A DNA stretch of 64,000 nt from Propionibacteriales bacterium (GCA_026392455.1 JAPLCB010000011.1:62001-126000), one strand, 5' to 3'. Counted from the first letter of the stretch, positions 20,560-29,693 are shown. Notes: a model not told the origin generated them from the letters alone. Program-made: numbers and translations.

Positions 20560-21789
20560 CTACTTCCAGATCCGGACGTAGTCGATCTGCGTGGTCACCT
20601 TCTCGGGCATCAGGGCGGGGTCGTACTCGTTGCCGACCGTTCCCATCGCCTGGTTCATGGCCAGGTAGAACGGTTGGTCGAAGGGCGCGTTCTTGCCGTG
20701 CACCGGGGCCGTGACCGACGAGTAGTCGTTGATCAGGCACACCTCGCCGTTCAGCAGGACGGTGATCCGGCCGGGGCTCCACTCGACACCGTAGGTGTTG
20801 AACCGACCGACGTTGATCTTGCAGTCGGCATGGGTGACGTTCTGGTTGGTGCCGCTCGCGCCGGAGCCGGGAAGGTAGTGGATGTAGGGCCGGTCGAGGC
20901 CGGGGATCGAGCTGTACATCTCGGCGAAGTCGATCTCGCCCGAGGCCGGCCAGCTCCCGTAGGTGTTCTTCTTGGGCCACAGCCAGAACGACTGCTGCGC
21001 CCCGGACGGAACCTCGTCCGGGATCTTCGCACGCACCTCGTACTTGCCGTACGTCTGGCTGTAGGTCTGGAAGTGCATCACCTGGCCGTAGGCGTAACGA
21101 GAGGACTTCTTGCCCGAGCAGGCCTGCTTCTCGGGAAACCGGATCAGGGACAGCTCCAGGTTGCCACCGACGACGTCGACCGTCCGCGGGCTGTCCAGGC
21201 CGCACGCGTAGACGCTGTCGGTACCCGTGGTGGCGCTGGTCTGCACCGCCCAGAACCGTCGGTCCAGCTTCGAGCCGTCGAACTCGTCGTTGTAGGTGCA
21301 GGTCCAGGCGCTGCCGTTCTGCTTCAGCGGTGCCTCGCCGGCGCAGGTCGGCCGCAGTGGTGCCGTCGCTGCGACGATGGTCACCGGGATCGTCGCGCTC
21401 TTGCCCTGCTGGTGGTCGCCGGACGCAGCGATCTTGGCCCAGTACTTGTAGGTGCCGAGGAAGTGCCGGCCGGTCACCGTGAGGGTGGCTTCGAGGTGTT
21501 CGTCGAGCACGGCCTTACTGACCCGGTTGTAGCCCAGCCCGTAGGCCCCGGCCGTCTCCAGGACGACGGTCTCGCCGGGGCGGGCCGGCTCCGAGGCGCG
21601 CACGACCACGACGCCGGGCTCGTCGAGGATCATCTCGGTCGGGGCACCGAGGATCTCGATCGTCGGGCTCGACACGACGGACAGCAACGCGGAGGGAACG
21701 ATCCCGCCGAGGCCTCGACCGTCGAGGACCAGCAGGCCGAGCGGGACGGCTGCGAGCACGAGCAGGAACCGGAACATGGACGTACTCAT
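20560..21789 (-). CDS. Secreted glycoside hydrolase family 16 (beta-glucanase-like)
   Basis: 409 residues. An N-terminal signal peptide (FLLVLAAVPLGLLVL) is followed by a beta-sandwich-like domain of about 110 residues and then the GH16 catalytic domain. The catalytic motif is GEIDFAEMYSS (ExDxxE) with the typical flanking WPASG. Other family marks are YNDEFDGSKLDRRFW near the domain start and TTQIDYVRIWK at its end. GH16 enzymes hydrolyse beta-1,3 or beta-1,3/1,4 glucans, agars or similar; the substrate is not determinable. GAAGAGG ribosome site. Confidence 0.9.
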   Translation of the reverse strand: MSTSMFRFLLVLAAVPLGLLVLDGRGLGGIVPSALLSVVSSPTIEILGAPTEMILDEPGVVVVRASEPARPGETVVLETAGAYGLGYNRVSKAVLDEHLEATLTVTGRHFLGTYKYWAKIAASGDHQQGKSATIPVTIVAATAPLRPTCAGEAPLKQNGSAWTCTYNDEFDGSKLDRRFWAVQTSATTGTDSVYACGLDSPRTVDVVGGNLELSLIRFPEKQACSGKKSSRYAYGQVMHFQTYSQTYGKYEVRAKIPDEVPSGAQQSFWLWPKKNTYGSWPASGEIDFAEMYSSIPGLDRPYIHYLPGSGASGTNQNVTHADCKINVGRFNTYGVEWSPGRITVLLNGEVCLINDYSSVTAPVHGKNAPFDQPFYLAMNQAMGTVGNEYDPALMPEKVTTQIDYVRIWK

Positions 21790-21933
21790 GGAGCCGACCT
21801 CTTCAGGGGAAGGGAAAGGGCGGTGAAGGGCGCGCTCCGAGACGCGTGGTGCTGATGTTACTCAGGGGACTCGAGGGAAAGGTGGTACCGACGCGCCGAC
21901 CGGCGTGACGTCTTGCCGCAGGTCAGCGGGGCT

Positions 21934-22161
21934 TCAGGAGTCCTTCGCGGCCTCGTCCGGGGTCTCCCCGAACACACCGGCCTCGGCGTTCTGCTTGGTC
22001 TTCTTCAGGTGCCGCGTCAGGCTCCACCCGAGGAGCCCGACGGCGACGGCCATCGCGATGAAGATGCCGAACGCACCCCAACCAGCCTTGATGTCTTCCT
22101 TGTCCGGGGTCGGGTCGACGGCCAGCGAGACGAAGGTGGCGATTGCGTACAGGGTGTTCAT
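21934..22161 (-). CDS. Small single-pass membrane protein
   Basis: 75 residues with a short N-terminal hydrophobic stretch (TLYAIATFVSLAV), an acidic loop (DPTPDKEDIK), one strong membrane helix (AFGIFIAMAVAVGLLGW), and a basic cytosolic tail (RHLKKTK). It sits 19 bp downstream of mca on the same strand and may be co-transcribed. Not assigned to a named family. Confidence 0.65.
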   Translation of the reverse strand: MNTLYAIATFVSLAVDPTPDKEDIKAGWGAFGIFIAMAVAVGLLGWSLTRHLKKTKQNAEAGVFGETPDEAAKDS

Positions 22162-22180
22162 GCCCTGATTGTCTCAGGTC

Positions 22181-23050
22181 CTACCGAAGCCCGGCGAACA
22201 GGTCGTCCTCGGGCAGCTGGGTCTCGACCAGCGACGTCACGAGCTCGAAGTCCTCGGTCGGCCAGACCCGCTTCTGGACCTCGAGCGGGATCTGGAAGAA
22301 GAATCCGTCCGGGTCGATCTGGGTCGCGTGCGCGATCAGCGCGCGGTCACGGACCTCGAAGTACTCGGCACACGGAACCTTCGTGGTGACCCGGGCGTCC
22401 CAGACCGGGTCCGGCTTCCACTCCTTGAGCCGCTCGCCGAAGAACGACTCGATGCCGAGCTCGACCGCTGCCTCGTGCAGCGCCACCGCCTTCGGCCGGT
22501 TGAAGCCGTGCTGGAAGTACAGCTTGGAGACCTGCCACGGCTCGCCGGCGTCCGGGTAGCGGGTCGGGTCCGCGGCGGCCGCGAACGCCTCCATCGAGAT
22601 CTCGTGGCACTTGATGTGGTCGGGGTGCGGGTAGCCGCCGTTCTCGTCGTACGTCGTCATCACGTGCGGACGGAAGGACCGGATCAGCCGCACCAGCGGC
22701 TCGGCGGCCACGGCGGTGTCGACGAGTCCGAAGCAGCCCTCGGGCAGCGGTGGCTTGGGGTCACCGTCGGGCCACCCGGAGTCCACGAAGCCGAGCCAGT
22801 CCTGGGTGACTCCCAGGATCTCGCGGGCGGCCTCCATCTCGGCGCGCCGGATCTCGGTGATGTTCTCCAGGACGTCGGGACGATCCATCTTCGGGTTCAG
22901 GACCGACCCCCGTTCCCCCCCGGTGCAGGTCACCACGTGGACGTCGACGCCTTCCGCCACGTACTTGGCGGTCGAGGCAGCGCCCTTGCTGGACTCGTCG
23001 TCCGGGTGGGCGTGGACGTGCATCAGGCGAAGGCCGTCGGGCGCAGACAT
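22181..23050 (-). CDS. mca: Mycothiol S-conjugate amidase
   Basis: 289 residues from this start. It cleaves the amide bond in mycothiol S-conjugates, releasing a mercapturic acid for export and GlcN-Ins for reuse, thus detoxifying electrophiles. The zinc site is VHAHPDDESSKGA together with YPHPDHIKCHE. LTGV-like MshB features are replaced by Mca-type TCTGGERGSVLNPKMD. An ATG nine bases upstream (23059) is possible, but TAGGAT lies seven bases before the ATG at 23050, matching the window's leaderless pattern. Positional counterpart of Rv1082, from memory. Confidence 0.95.
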   Translation of the reverse strand: MSAPDGLRLMHVHAHPDDESSKGAASTAKYVAEGVDVHVVTCTGGERGSVLNPKMDRPDVLENITEIRRAEMEAAREILGVTQDWLGFVDSGWPDGDPKPPLPEGCFGLVDTAVAAEPLVRLIRSFRPHVMTTYDENGGYPHPDHIKCHEISMEAFAAAADPTRYPDAGEPWQVSKLYFQHGFNRPKAVALHEAAVELGIESFFGERLKEWKPDPVWDARVTTKVPCAEYFEVRDRALIAHATQIDPDGFFFQIPLEVQKRVWPTEDFELVTSLVETQLPEDDLFAGLR

Positions 23051-23057
23051 GGGGACC

Positions 23058-23063
23058 ATCCTA
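23058..23063 (-). promoter_or_regulatory. Candidate leaderless -10 box for mca
   Basis: TAGGAT on the minus strand, seven bases before the ATG at 23050. It overlaps the plus-strand box of the DUF4307 gene by two bases. Confidence 0.6.
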
Positions 23064-23067
23064 GAAT
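23062..23067 (+). promoter_or_regulatory. Candidate leaderless -10 box for the DUF4307 gene
   Basis: TAGAAT, six bases before the GTG at 23074. The two divergent -10 boxes share the TA at 23062-23063, so both promoters cannot be open at once. Confidence 0.6.
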
Positions 23068-23073
23068 CTGGGG

Positions 23074-23457
23074 GTGAGCGACCTTCAGCAGCGGTACGGA
23101 ACCACCAGCCCGACCCGGCGCCGGACGCTCGTGGTTGTATCGAGCCTGGTCGCGGCTTTATTCCTCGGCTGGCTCGCCTGGGTGATCGTCGACCAGAGCG
23201 ACCCGGCTGCCCGGGTCGAGGTCTCGGCGTACGAGGTGCTCGACGACCAGAGCGTCCGGATCAGGATCCAGGCCAAGTTCCGCGACGACCAGGTCCAGGG
23301 TTCGTGCACCTTCGGGACCACGGCCGAGAGCCACTCCCCGGCCGGCGACACCACCCTGAGCTTCGACGAGATCCGGGCTGCCGGCAACAGCTGGGTCGTG
23401 ATCAGGACGCTGGAGCGGGCGACCACGGTGGAGAAGAAGAGCTGCACCACCGACTGA
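23074..23457 (+). CDS. DUF4307 membrane protein
   Basis: 127 residues: a short basic cytosolic N-terminus (RYGTTSPTRRR), one membrane helix (VVSSLVAALFLGWLAWVIV), and an extracytoplasmic beta-rich domain with two cysteines (QGSCTFG and KKSCTTD). This is the DUF4307 architecture found next to mca and greA across Actinobacteria (Rv1081c in M. tuberculosis, from memory). Function unknown. It is followed by greA on the same strand, which has its own promoter. Confidence 0.88.
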   Translation: MSDLQQRYGTTSPTRRRTLVVVSSLVAALFLGWLAWVIVDQSDPAARVEVSAYEVLDDQSVRIRIQAKFRDDQVQGSCTFGTTAESHSPAGDTTLSFDEIRAAGNSWVVIRTLERATTVEKKSCTTD

Positions 23458-23468
23458 ACGCTGTCGTC

Positions 23469-23474
23469 TAGACT
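23469..23474 (+). promoter_or_regulatory. Candidate -10 box for greA
   Basis: TAGACT just after the DUF4307 stop. It would start transcription near 23481 and give a leader of about 32 bases carrying the CAGGAG ribosome site of greA. Confidence 0.5.
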
Positions 23475-23512
23475 GGTCGTTTATCTCTTTCCCCGATTCA
23501 GGAGTGGCACCC

Positions 23513-24010
23513 ATGACCCAGGCTGATGAGCGCGACGGCGTCTGGCTGACGCAGTCGAAGTTCGACGAACTCACCGCCGAGCTCGACGACCTGCGCGGAC
23601 CTGCCCGGACCGCCGTCGTCGAGAAGGTGAGCCAGGCACGCGACGAGGGCGACCTGAAGGAGAACGGCGGCTACCACGCTGCCCGCGAGGAGCTCGGCAA
23701 GCTGGACGGCCGGATCGCCCAGCTGGTCGAGATGCTGAAGAACGCCCGGGTCGGCGAGGTTCCGGCGGACGACGGCGTCGTCGAGCCGGGGATGCTGGTC
23801 ACCTTCCGCTTCGTCGGCGACGACGACACCGAGCAGTTCCTGCTGGGCGCGCGCGAGATGGCTGGCGACGACGTCCAGGTCTACTCTCCGCAGTCACCGC
23901 TCGGCGAGGCCATCAACGGCCGCAAGAAGGGCGACACCGTCAGCTACCCGGCCCCGAACGGGAAGCTCCTCGACGTCGAGATCGTCGACGCCGTTCCCTA
24001 CACCGGCTAG
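23513..24010 (+). CDS. greA: Transcription elongation factor GreA
   Basis: 165 residues. It binds RNA polymerase and stimulates cleavage of backtracked transcripts. The N-terminal coiled coil (WLTQSKFDELTAELDDLRG to about residue 80) carries the acidic tip with DEGDLKENGGYHAAREE, the conserved GreA/GreB signature. The C-terminal FKBP-like domain has SPLGEAINGRKKGDTVSY. The ATG at 23513 is chosen because AGGAG lies eight bases before it; a GTG nine bases upstream overlaps that ribosome site. It is convergent with ilvA, 4 bp apart. Confidence 0.96.
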   Translation: MTQADERDGVWLTQSKFDELTAELDDLRGPARTAVVEKVSQARDEGDLKENGGYHAAREELGKLDGRIAQLVEMLKNARVGEVPADDGVVEPGMLVTFRFVGDDDTEQFLLGAREMAGDDVQVYSPQSPLGEAINGRKKGDTVSYPAPNGKLLDVEIVDAVPYTG

Positions 24011-24014
24011 CCCC

Positions 24015-25232
24015 CTAGCTGCCCATCAGACTGACCCGGTAGCCGTGCTCGCGCAGTCCTGCGAGCACGGCTTCGGCATGTTCGGGGCCGCGGGTCTCGA
24101 GCTGGACGTGCACCTCGACCTCGTCGACGCTCAGGCTCACCGAGGTGCGCTCGTGCCCGACCTCCAGCACGTTGACCCGCTGCTCGGCGAGCTGGCCGAG
24201 CAGGGTGGCCAGACCACCCGGGCGGTCCGGGATCCGGACCGCGATGTTGAGGTAGCGGCCGGCCGAGGCAAGGCCGTGCTGGACCAGCTTGGCCAGCAGC
24301 AGCGGATCGACGTTGCCGCCGGACAGCACCGCCACCGCCGAGCCTCCGAAGGCCCCCGGGTCGTCCAGCACTGCTGCCACCGCCGCGGCCCCGGACGGCT
24401 CCACGACGAGCTTGGCCCGCTCGAGCAGCAGCACCAGGGCCCGTGAGATCGACTCCTCCGAGACCGTGACGAAGCCGTCCACCAGGGACGAGATCGCTGC
24501 GAACGGCACGGCGCCGGGACGCGCCACCGCGATCCCGTCGGCCATCGTGCTCATCGTCGCCAACGCCACCGGGACACCCGCGCGCAACGATCCCGGGAAC
24601 GCCGCGGCGCCCTCGGCCTGGACCCCGATCACCCGGACCTCGGGCCGCACCGCCTTGATCGCCAGGGCGATCCCGGCCACCAGACCACCGCCGCCCGTGG
24701 GCACCAGGACGGTTTCGACGCCGGGCGCCTGGGCCAGGATCTCCAGACCGCAGGTGCCTTGGCCGGCGACGATGTCGCGGTGGTCGAACGGGTGGATCAG
24801 CACGGCGCCGGCGCGCTCGGCGTACCGACCGGCCTCGATCAGGGCCTCGTCGACCGTGGAGCCCGCGAAGACAACGTCGGCGCCGTACCCGAGGGTGGCC
24901 TTCACCTTGGGGATCGGCGCACCTTCCGGCATGAAGACGGTGGCGGAGATCCCGAGGAGCTGCGCAGCCAGCGCCACCCCCTGGGCGTGGTTGCCCGCCG
25001 AGGCCGCGACCACGCCGCGGGACCGCTCGGCCTCGGACAGCTTGGACATCCGGACGTAGGCACCGCGGATCTTGAAGGAACCGGTTCTCTGGAGGTTCTC
25101 GCACTTCAGCAGCACCGGCCCGCCGAGGAGTCCCGACAGCCAGCGAGACTCCTGCATCGGGGTGTTCACCGCCACCCCGTCCAGCAGGACGGCTGCCGCC
25201 TCGATCTCGGCCAGACCGATCAGGTCGCTCAT
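24015..25232 (-). CDS. ilvA: Threonine ammonia-lyase
   Basis: 405 residues. It deaminates L-threonine to 2-oxobutanoate with pyridoxal phosphate, feeding isoleucine synthesis or threonine breakdown. The PLP lysine is in RTGSFKIRGA, the phosphate loop is PTGGGGLVAG, and SAGNHAQGVALAAQ is conserved. The C-terminal 75 residues form a single ACT domain (NIAVRIPDRPGGLATLLGQL), the arrangement of the shorter, allosteric TdcB/IlvA-type enzymes. The biosynthetic versus degradative role cannot be decided from sequence. It lies 10 bp after the AI-2E family gene. Confidence 0.92.
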   Translation of the reverse strand: MSDLIGLAEIEAAAVLLDGVAVNTPMQESRWLSGLLGGPVLLKCENLQRTGSFKIRGAYVRMSKLSEAERSRGVVAASAGNHAQGVALAAQLLGISATVFMPEGAPIPKVKATLGYGADVVFAGSTVDEALIEAGRYAERAGAVLIHPFDHRDIVAGQGTCGLEILAQAPGVETVLVPTGGGGLVAGIALAIKAVRPEVRVIGVQAEGAAAFPGSLRAGVPVALATMSTMADGIAVARPGAVPFAAISSLVDGFVTVSEESISRALVLLLERAKLVVEPSGAAAVAAVLDDPGAFGGSAVAVLSGGNVDPLLLAKLVQHGLASAGRYLNIAVRIPDRPGGLATLLGQLAEQRVNVLEVGHERTSVSLSVDEVEVHVQLETRGPEHAEAVLAGLREHGYRVSLMGS

Positions 25233-25242
25233 CCCGGAGCAC

Positions 25243-26529
25243 TCATTCCGGGTCGCCGACCCCGTCAGGTCCGGCAGCCGGATCGGTGCTGGCCGCTTCG
25301 TCCGCCGGTTCCCCGACGTCGGTGAACGAGGCCAGGTGCTGCGCGACCGCGTTCAGCGCCGCGGCCAACGGGACGGCGATCAGCGCGCCACCGATGCCGG
25401 CGACGATCACGCCGACCGCGATCGCCAGGATCACCCCGAGCGGGTGCACCGAGACGAACCGACCCATCAGGAACGGCTGCAGGACGTGCGCCTCGATCTG
25501 CTGGACCAGCACCACCCCGGCCAGCATGATCAACGCCACGATCGGTCCGTGCGCGACCAGGGCGACCAGCACGGCGACGGTGCCGGAGAGGAAGGCCCCG
25601 ATCAGCGGGACGAACGAGCTGAGGAAGACCAGGACGCCGATCGCCCCGACCAGGGGGACGTCGAGGATCAGCGCGAAGATCATGATGCCGACCGCGTCCA
25701 CCGCCGCAACCATCACCGTGGCCCGGACGAACTGGGTCAGCGAGTGCCAGGCGACCTTGCCCGACGAGTCGGCCTTCTCGCGGGCCGCGCGCGGGAACAT
25801 CCGGACCAGCCAGGTCCAGATCAGGTTCCCATCCGCCAGGAAGAAGTAGGTCGAGAACAGCACGATGAAGAAGCCCGCCACGACGTGCCCGACGGCGACG
25901 CCGAGCTCGGTGACCCGGCCGAAGACGTCGTTACCCTCGCGCGCGACGAAGTCCTGCGCGCTGGAGATGCCGTCGTTGATGGTCGAGTCGCTCAGGTGCA
26001 GCGGCCCGTCCTTGAGCCACTTCTCGATCTCCTCGAGGCCGCTGACGACCTGGCCGGAGAGCTGGTCGACGCTGTTGGCGATCTGCTGACCGACGAAGGT
26101 CAGCAGCAGCGCGATCGTCGCGACGCCCCCGACGACCACGATCACCGCTGCGGCCTTGCGGGGCACCTTGAAGCGCTCCAGCCAGCCGACCAGCGGCGCG
26201 GCCAGGGCGGCGATCAGCAGCGCGATCACCACCGGGAAGACCACGACGGCCAGGTAGCTGAGGACGAACAGGATCACCCCGGTGGCGCCGATGATCACCA
26301 GGAAGCGCCAGGAGTACGCCGCCACCAGGTCGTAGGCCCACGGAACTCTCGCCGGGGCCAGGTTCGAGGGTCCGCCCGCGATCACCGGGTCGGTCTGCTG
26401 TCGCGCGTCGCGCGCCAGGCCTCGTTGGTGCAGGAAGTGGTGAACCAGGCGCTCGATCCGGGTGTCCTCGACGTCCTGGATCTCCTCGACGTCAGGGCGC
26501 GGCTCTCCGGCACTCTCCTCTTCGCTCAC
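25243..26529 (-). CDS. AI-2E family transporter (PerM/YdiK-like)
   Basis: 428 residues with about eight membrane helices in the family pattern: a pair near the N-terminus (FLVIIGATGVILFVLSYLAV), a long periplasmic or amphipathic stretch, then LLVGAI-like VPLVGAIGVLVFLSSFVPLIG with the conserved PxxG. The N- and C-termini are acidic and cytosolic. Family members export diverse small molecules or ions; the substrate is unknown. GTG start six bases after TACGGT, suggesting a leaderless transcript within the metB-ilvA run of genes. Confidence 0.88.
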   Translation of the reverse strand: MSEEESAGEPRPDVEEIQDVEDTRIERLVHHFLHQRGLARDARQQTDPVIAGGPSNLAPARVPWAYDLVAAYSWRFLVIIGATGVILFVLSYLAVVVFPVVIALLIAALAAPLVGWLERFKVPRKAAAVIVVVGGVATIALLLTFVGQQIANSVDQLSGQVVSGLEEIEKWLKDGPLHLSDSTINDGISSAQDFVAREGNDVFGRVTELGVAVGHVVAGFFIVLFSTYFFLADGNLIWTWLVRMFPRAAREKADSSGKVAWHSLTQFVRATVMVAAVDAVGIMIFALILDVPLVGAIGVLVFLSSFVPLIGAFLSGTVAVLVALVAHGPIVALIMLAGVVLVQQIEAHVLQPFLMGRFVSVHPLGVILAIAVGVIVAGIGGALIAVPLAAALNAVAQHLASFTDVGEPADEAASTDPAAGPDGVGDPE

Positions 26530-26535
26530 ACCGAC

Positions 26536-26541
26536 ACCGTA
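26536..26541 (-). promoter_or_regulatory. Candidate leaderless -10 box for the AI-2E family gene
   Basis: TACGGT on the minus strand, six bases before the GTG at 26529. Confidence 0.5.
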
Positions 26542-26572
26542 GGCCAGGAGGCCAACGGTCGCGGGGACCTCA

Positions 26573-26914
26573 TCAACCTGCCTTGGTGAGCACCATGATC
26601 ACCGACACCACGACGGCCCCGGTCAGGGCTGCCGTCAGCACGATCGGGACCGGGGAGGAGGTGATCGGCCAGCCTTCCTCGATCGCCTTGTTCACCGCCA
26701 GGTAGCGGTAGTGCCCGCCGATCGCTGCGACCGCTCCGGCGAGCACCAGCACCAGGCAGAGCGCCATCAGCAGGACACCGCCGTCCAGGAAGTGGGCGAA
26801 CCCGACGGCGGCGACGATCAGCGCGATTGCCGTCCGCTGGTAGGCGAGCAGGGTGCGCTCGCTGGCCAGCGCGAACCGGAGGTCCGGCTCGGCCGGGATG
26901 ATCGGTTCAGCCAT
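26573..26914 (-). CDS. DUF202 membrane protein
   Basis: 113 residues with three membrane helices. The N-terminal [21 protein letters not shown] is the DUF202 signature (the domain also found at the end of VTC-type polyphosphate proteins). The start lies 8 bp inside the end of metB, so translation is probably coupled. Function unknown. Confidence 0.85.
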   Translation of the reverse strand: MAEPIIPAEPDLRFALASERTLLAYQRTAIALIVAAVGFAHFLDGGVLLMALCLVLVLAGAVAAIGGHYRYLAVNKAIEEGWPITSSPVPIVLTAALTGAVVVSVIMVLTKAG

Positions 26915-28079
26915 GAACGGGGTCCAGGGCTCGAGCCAGGTCAGCCAGCAGGTCGTCGGCCGTCTCGATGCCGACGCTGAGCCGGATCAGGTCCGGCGGC
27001 ACCTCCAGGTCGGTCCCGGCAACACTGGCGTGGGTCATCCGGCCGGGGTGCTCGATCAGGGACTCGACCCCACCCAGCGACTCCCCCAGCGTGAAGACCT
27101 CGGTGCGCTCGCAGACCTTCAACGCGTGCTCCTCACCGCCCGTGACCCGGAAGGAGACGATGCCGCCGTACCGCTTCATCTGACGACCGGCGACCACGTG
27201 GCCGGGGTGCTGCTCGAGCCCGGGGTAGATCACCTCGGCAACCTGGGGGTGGCCGACGAGGAACTCCACGACCTTCTCGGCGTTGTCGCAGTGCCGGTCC
27301 ATCCGGACGCCGAGGGTCTTCAGACCGCGCAGCACCAACCACGCGTCGAACGGTCCGGCGATCGCGCCCATCGCGTTCTGGTGGAAACCGATCTTCTCGG
27401 CGGTCTCCAGCCCCCGGACGACCAGCGCTCCGCCCACGACGTCGGAGTGCCCGCCGCAGTACTTGGTGGTCGAGTGCACCACCACGTCAGCACCGAGAGT
27501 GAGCGGCTGCTGCAGGTACGGCGAGGCGAAGGTGTTGTCGACCACCAGCAGTGCACCGGCCTCGTGGGCCACGCCCGCGAGGGCCTCGATGTCGCCGATG
27601 TTGAGCAGCGGGTTGGTGGGGGTCTCGACCCAGACCAGCTTGGTCTGGCCCGGCCTGATCGCGTCCCGGACCGCGTCCACGTCGGAGACCGCCGCGGGAC
27701 TGTGCTCCAGCCCCCAAGGACCGCCGACCTTGTCGATCAGTCGGAAGGTGCCGCCGTAGGCATCGTCAGGGATGACCAAGTGGTCCCCGGGCCGGGTCAG
27801 CGCGCGCAACACGGTGTCCTCCGCGGCGAGACCCGAGGCGAACGCGAACGCCCGGTCGCCCTCCTCCAGGGCCGCGAGGTTGCCCTCCAGGGCAGTGCGC
27901 GTCGGGTTGCCCGAGCGGCTGTACTCGTAACCGCCGCGAAGTCCGCCGACACCGTCCTGCTTGTAGGTGCTGGTCGCGTAGATCGGCGGAATGACCGCCC
28001 CCGTCATCGGGTCGGGTTCGTAGCCCGCGTGGATCGCCCGCGTCTCGAACCCGGCCTTGTTCGCATGCTCTTGGGTCAC
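26907..28079 (-). CDS. metB: Cystathionine gamma-synthase / gamma-lyase
   Basis: 390 residues of the Cys/Met PLP enzyme family. The Schiff-base lysine lies in [29 protein letters not shown] near residue 55 and [16 protein letters not shown] at the C-terminus are conserved. It may act forward (O-acylhomoserine plus cysteine to cystathionine) or as a lyase releasing cysteine. A cystathionine beta-synthase is encoded 29 kb away, so reverse transsulfuration is plausible. The GTG start follows TAGGCT by seven bases. Counterpart of Rv1079, from memory. Confidence 0.92.
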   Translation of the reverse strand: MTQEHANKAGFETRAIHAGYEPDPMTGAVIPPIYATSTYKQDGVGGLRGGYEYSRSGNPTRTALEGNLAALEEGDRAFAFASGLAAEDTVLRALTRPGDHLVIPDDAYGGTFRLIDKVGGPWGLEHSPAAVSDVDAVRDAIRPGQTKLVWVETPTNPLLNIGDIEALAGVAHEAGALLVVDNTFASPYLQQPLTLGADVVVHSTTKYCGGHSDVVGGALVVRGLETAEKIGFHQNAMGAIAGPFDAWLVLRGLKTLGVRMDRHCDNAEKVVEFLVGHPQVAEVIYPGLEQHPGHVVAGRQMKRYGGIVSFRVTGGEEHALKVCERTEVFTLGESLGGVESLIEHPGRMTHASVAGTDLEVPPDLIRLSVGIETADDLLADLARALDPVHG

Positions 28080-28086
28080 GGGATCG

Positions 28087-28092
28087 AGCCTA
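28087..28092 (-). promoter_or_regulatory. Candidate leaderless -10 box for metB
   Basis: TAGGCT on the minus strand, seven bases before the GTG at 28079. Confidence 0.55.
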
Positions 28093-28235
28093 GACCTCAG
28101 GGGCCCGCGCCGGGACCGAGGTGGTCACCGTCCTGTAATCCCGAGCGCTTCGGTCGTTCGCCCCCACCCGGCAGACTGGGAACAGCACCGACACCCCGCG
28201 TGTTGAGACCGGTGCCCCCAGCAGAAGGAGTCGAG

Positions 28236-28880
28236 ATGCTGTTCAACAAGTACAAGACCGAGATCATCGAGCCGGAGCGCGCCCTGGCCGGCCGAACCTC
28301 CCGGACCTTCAAGCTGGCCGAGAAGCACCGCGTCCTCGATGCACCGCTGGTCACCGACGAGATCCCCGACGGGCTGGAGGTAGCCGTGTTCGGCCTCGGC
28401 TGCTTCTGGGGAGCCGAGGAGATCTTCTGGCAGGTCGAGGGCGTCTGGTCGACGTCGGTCGGGTACGCCGGCGGCACCACCCCGAACCCCGACTACGACG
28501 AGGTCTGCTCCGGCAAGACCGGCCACACCGAGGCCGTCCGAGTGGTCTTCGACCCGACGAAGGTCTCCTACGCCGAGCTGGTCGCGGCGTTCTACGAGGT
28601 GCACGACCCGACCCAGGGCATGCGCCAGGGCAACGACGTCGGAACTCAGTACCGCTCGGCGATCTACACCCTCAGCGAGGAGCAAGCCGCCGTCGCCCAC
28701 GAGGTGACGGAGCGTTACCAACCCGAGCTGACCAAGCGCGGCTACCCGAAGATCACCACCGAGATCAAGCCGGCACCGACGTACTACTACGCCGAGGATC
28801 ACCACCAGCAGTACCTGAGCAAGAACCCGTTCGGGTACCGGTGCCACTCGGCGACGGGCATCAAGGTGCCCAGCGTCTAA
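28236..28880 (+). CDS. msrA: Peptide methionine-(S)-S-oxide reductase
   Basis: 214 residues. It reduces the S-epimer of methionine sulfoxide in proteins. The catalytic motif is [13 protein letters not shown] with the nucleophilic Cys near residue 55. The [25 protein letters not shown] block and the C-terminal [19 protein letters not shown] are conserved, with resolving Cys candidates near the end. The frame is open far upstream, but the ATG with AGAAGGAG five bases before it begins the family sequence. It is divergent from metB. Confidence 0.95.
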   Translation: MLFNKYKTEIIEPERALAGRTSRTFKLAEKHRVLDAPLVTDEIPDGLEVAVFGLGCFWGAEEIFWQVEGVWSTSVGYAGGTTPNPDYDEVCSGKTGHTEAVRVVFDPTKVSYAELVAAFYEVHDPTQGMRQGNDVGTQYRSAIYTLSEEQAAVAHEVTERYQPELTKRGYPKITTEIKPAPTYYYAEDHHQQYLSKNPFGYRCHSATGIKVPSV

Positions 28881-28904
28881 GTCACAACGACTCGGCAGTT
28901 CGGG

Positions 28905-29564
28905 TCAGAGAGTGCTGCCGAACGCGACGATCAGTGCCTCGACGGCTTCTGGGTCACCTTCGATCTCGACACGGCCGGCAGCGGTCGCCTCGATCACGCT
29001 CATCCGCCCGGACCCGACCGCGGCCACGGTCGAGGCTTTGATCCGGATGGTCGCGTCCGGTTCAGTCGAACCGTCAGCCTGAACGACGCTGGCCCGGCCT
29101 CCCTCGATCCGCAGCATCGCGGAGGTTCCGTCGACCACGAACTCAAAGGTCGCCTCGATCCCGGCGAGCGTGGCCGGATCAGCTGAGTGCGTAAACGCCA
29201 AGAGCGACCACTCCGCCCGAACCTGCACGCCTTCGGCAGGCTCCTCCGGAACGGCATGCCGAAGACCCCACAGCACCAACGGCATCAACGCGCGTCCGAG
29301 TTCCTCGCCAGTCTCAGTCAGTTTGTAGACCATCGATGCCGCAGGGGCCGCCATCCGACCCCGGACCAGAATGCCATCAGCCTCCAGTTTCGCGAGTCGT
29401 TGCGCCAAGAGGCTGGTGCCGATCCCCCGGAGCGCGTCAGCAAGATCCGTGTAGCGCTTGGGCCCGGTCATGAGTTCGCGGACGATCAGGAGTGTCCACC
29501 GCTCCCCGACGAGGTCGAGCGCACCGGCGAGCCCGCAGTACTGGTCATATGAACGACGGGTCAC
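28905..29564 (-). CDS. HxlR-type regulator with C-terminal SCP2-like domain
   Basis: 219 residues. Residues 1-100 are a winged helix of the HxlR family (YCGLAGALDLVGERWTLLIVREL, TGPKRYTDLADALRGIGTS). Residues about 115-219 resemble an SCP2 sterol-carrier domain (FVVDGTSAMLRIEGG, PDATIRIKASTVAAV), which may bind a hydrophobic ligand. It is divergent from the flavin monooxygenase and probably controls it. The intervening 129 bp is AT-rich, unlike the surroundings, and contains a direct repeat. Confidence 0.88.
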   Translation of the reverse strand: MTRRSYDQYCGLAGALDLVGERWTLLIVRELMTGPKRYTDLADALRGIGTSLLAQRLAKLEADGILVRGRMAAPAASMVYKLTETGEELGRALMPLVLWGLRHAVPEEPAEGVQVRAEWSLLAFTHSADPATLAGIEATFEFVVDGTSAMLRIEGGRASVVQADGSTEPDATIRIKASTVAAVGSGRMSVIEATAAGRVEIEGDPEAVEALIVAFGSTL

Positions 29565-29607
29565 GATCGAGTCCTTCGGTCCGGCGGGCGCGAGCGGTTA
29601 AACTTCA

Positions 29608-29637
29608 TAATCTTATTGCATGACTACTAAATCTTAT
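29608..29637. promoter_or_regulatory. Direct repeat in the HxlR-monooxygenase gap, possible operator
   Basis: AATCTTAT occurs at 29609-29616 and again at 29630-29637, 21 bp apart, about two helical turns. Two sites on one face of the helix fit a dimeric winged-helix regulator. The surrounding 40 bp is much richer in A/T than the rest of the window and probably also holds the promoters of both genes. Confidence 0.45.
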
Positions 29638-29693
29638 GTTACGTTCGGGCGCGGACCTAATCGGGTAGCCCGCCCGAACGAAGGAGCCCGACC

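Noticed and set aside
26853-28235. Plus-strand frame running into msrA
   Set aside because: It is antisense to metB and DUF202. The ribosome site and family start place msrA at 28236.
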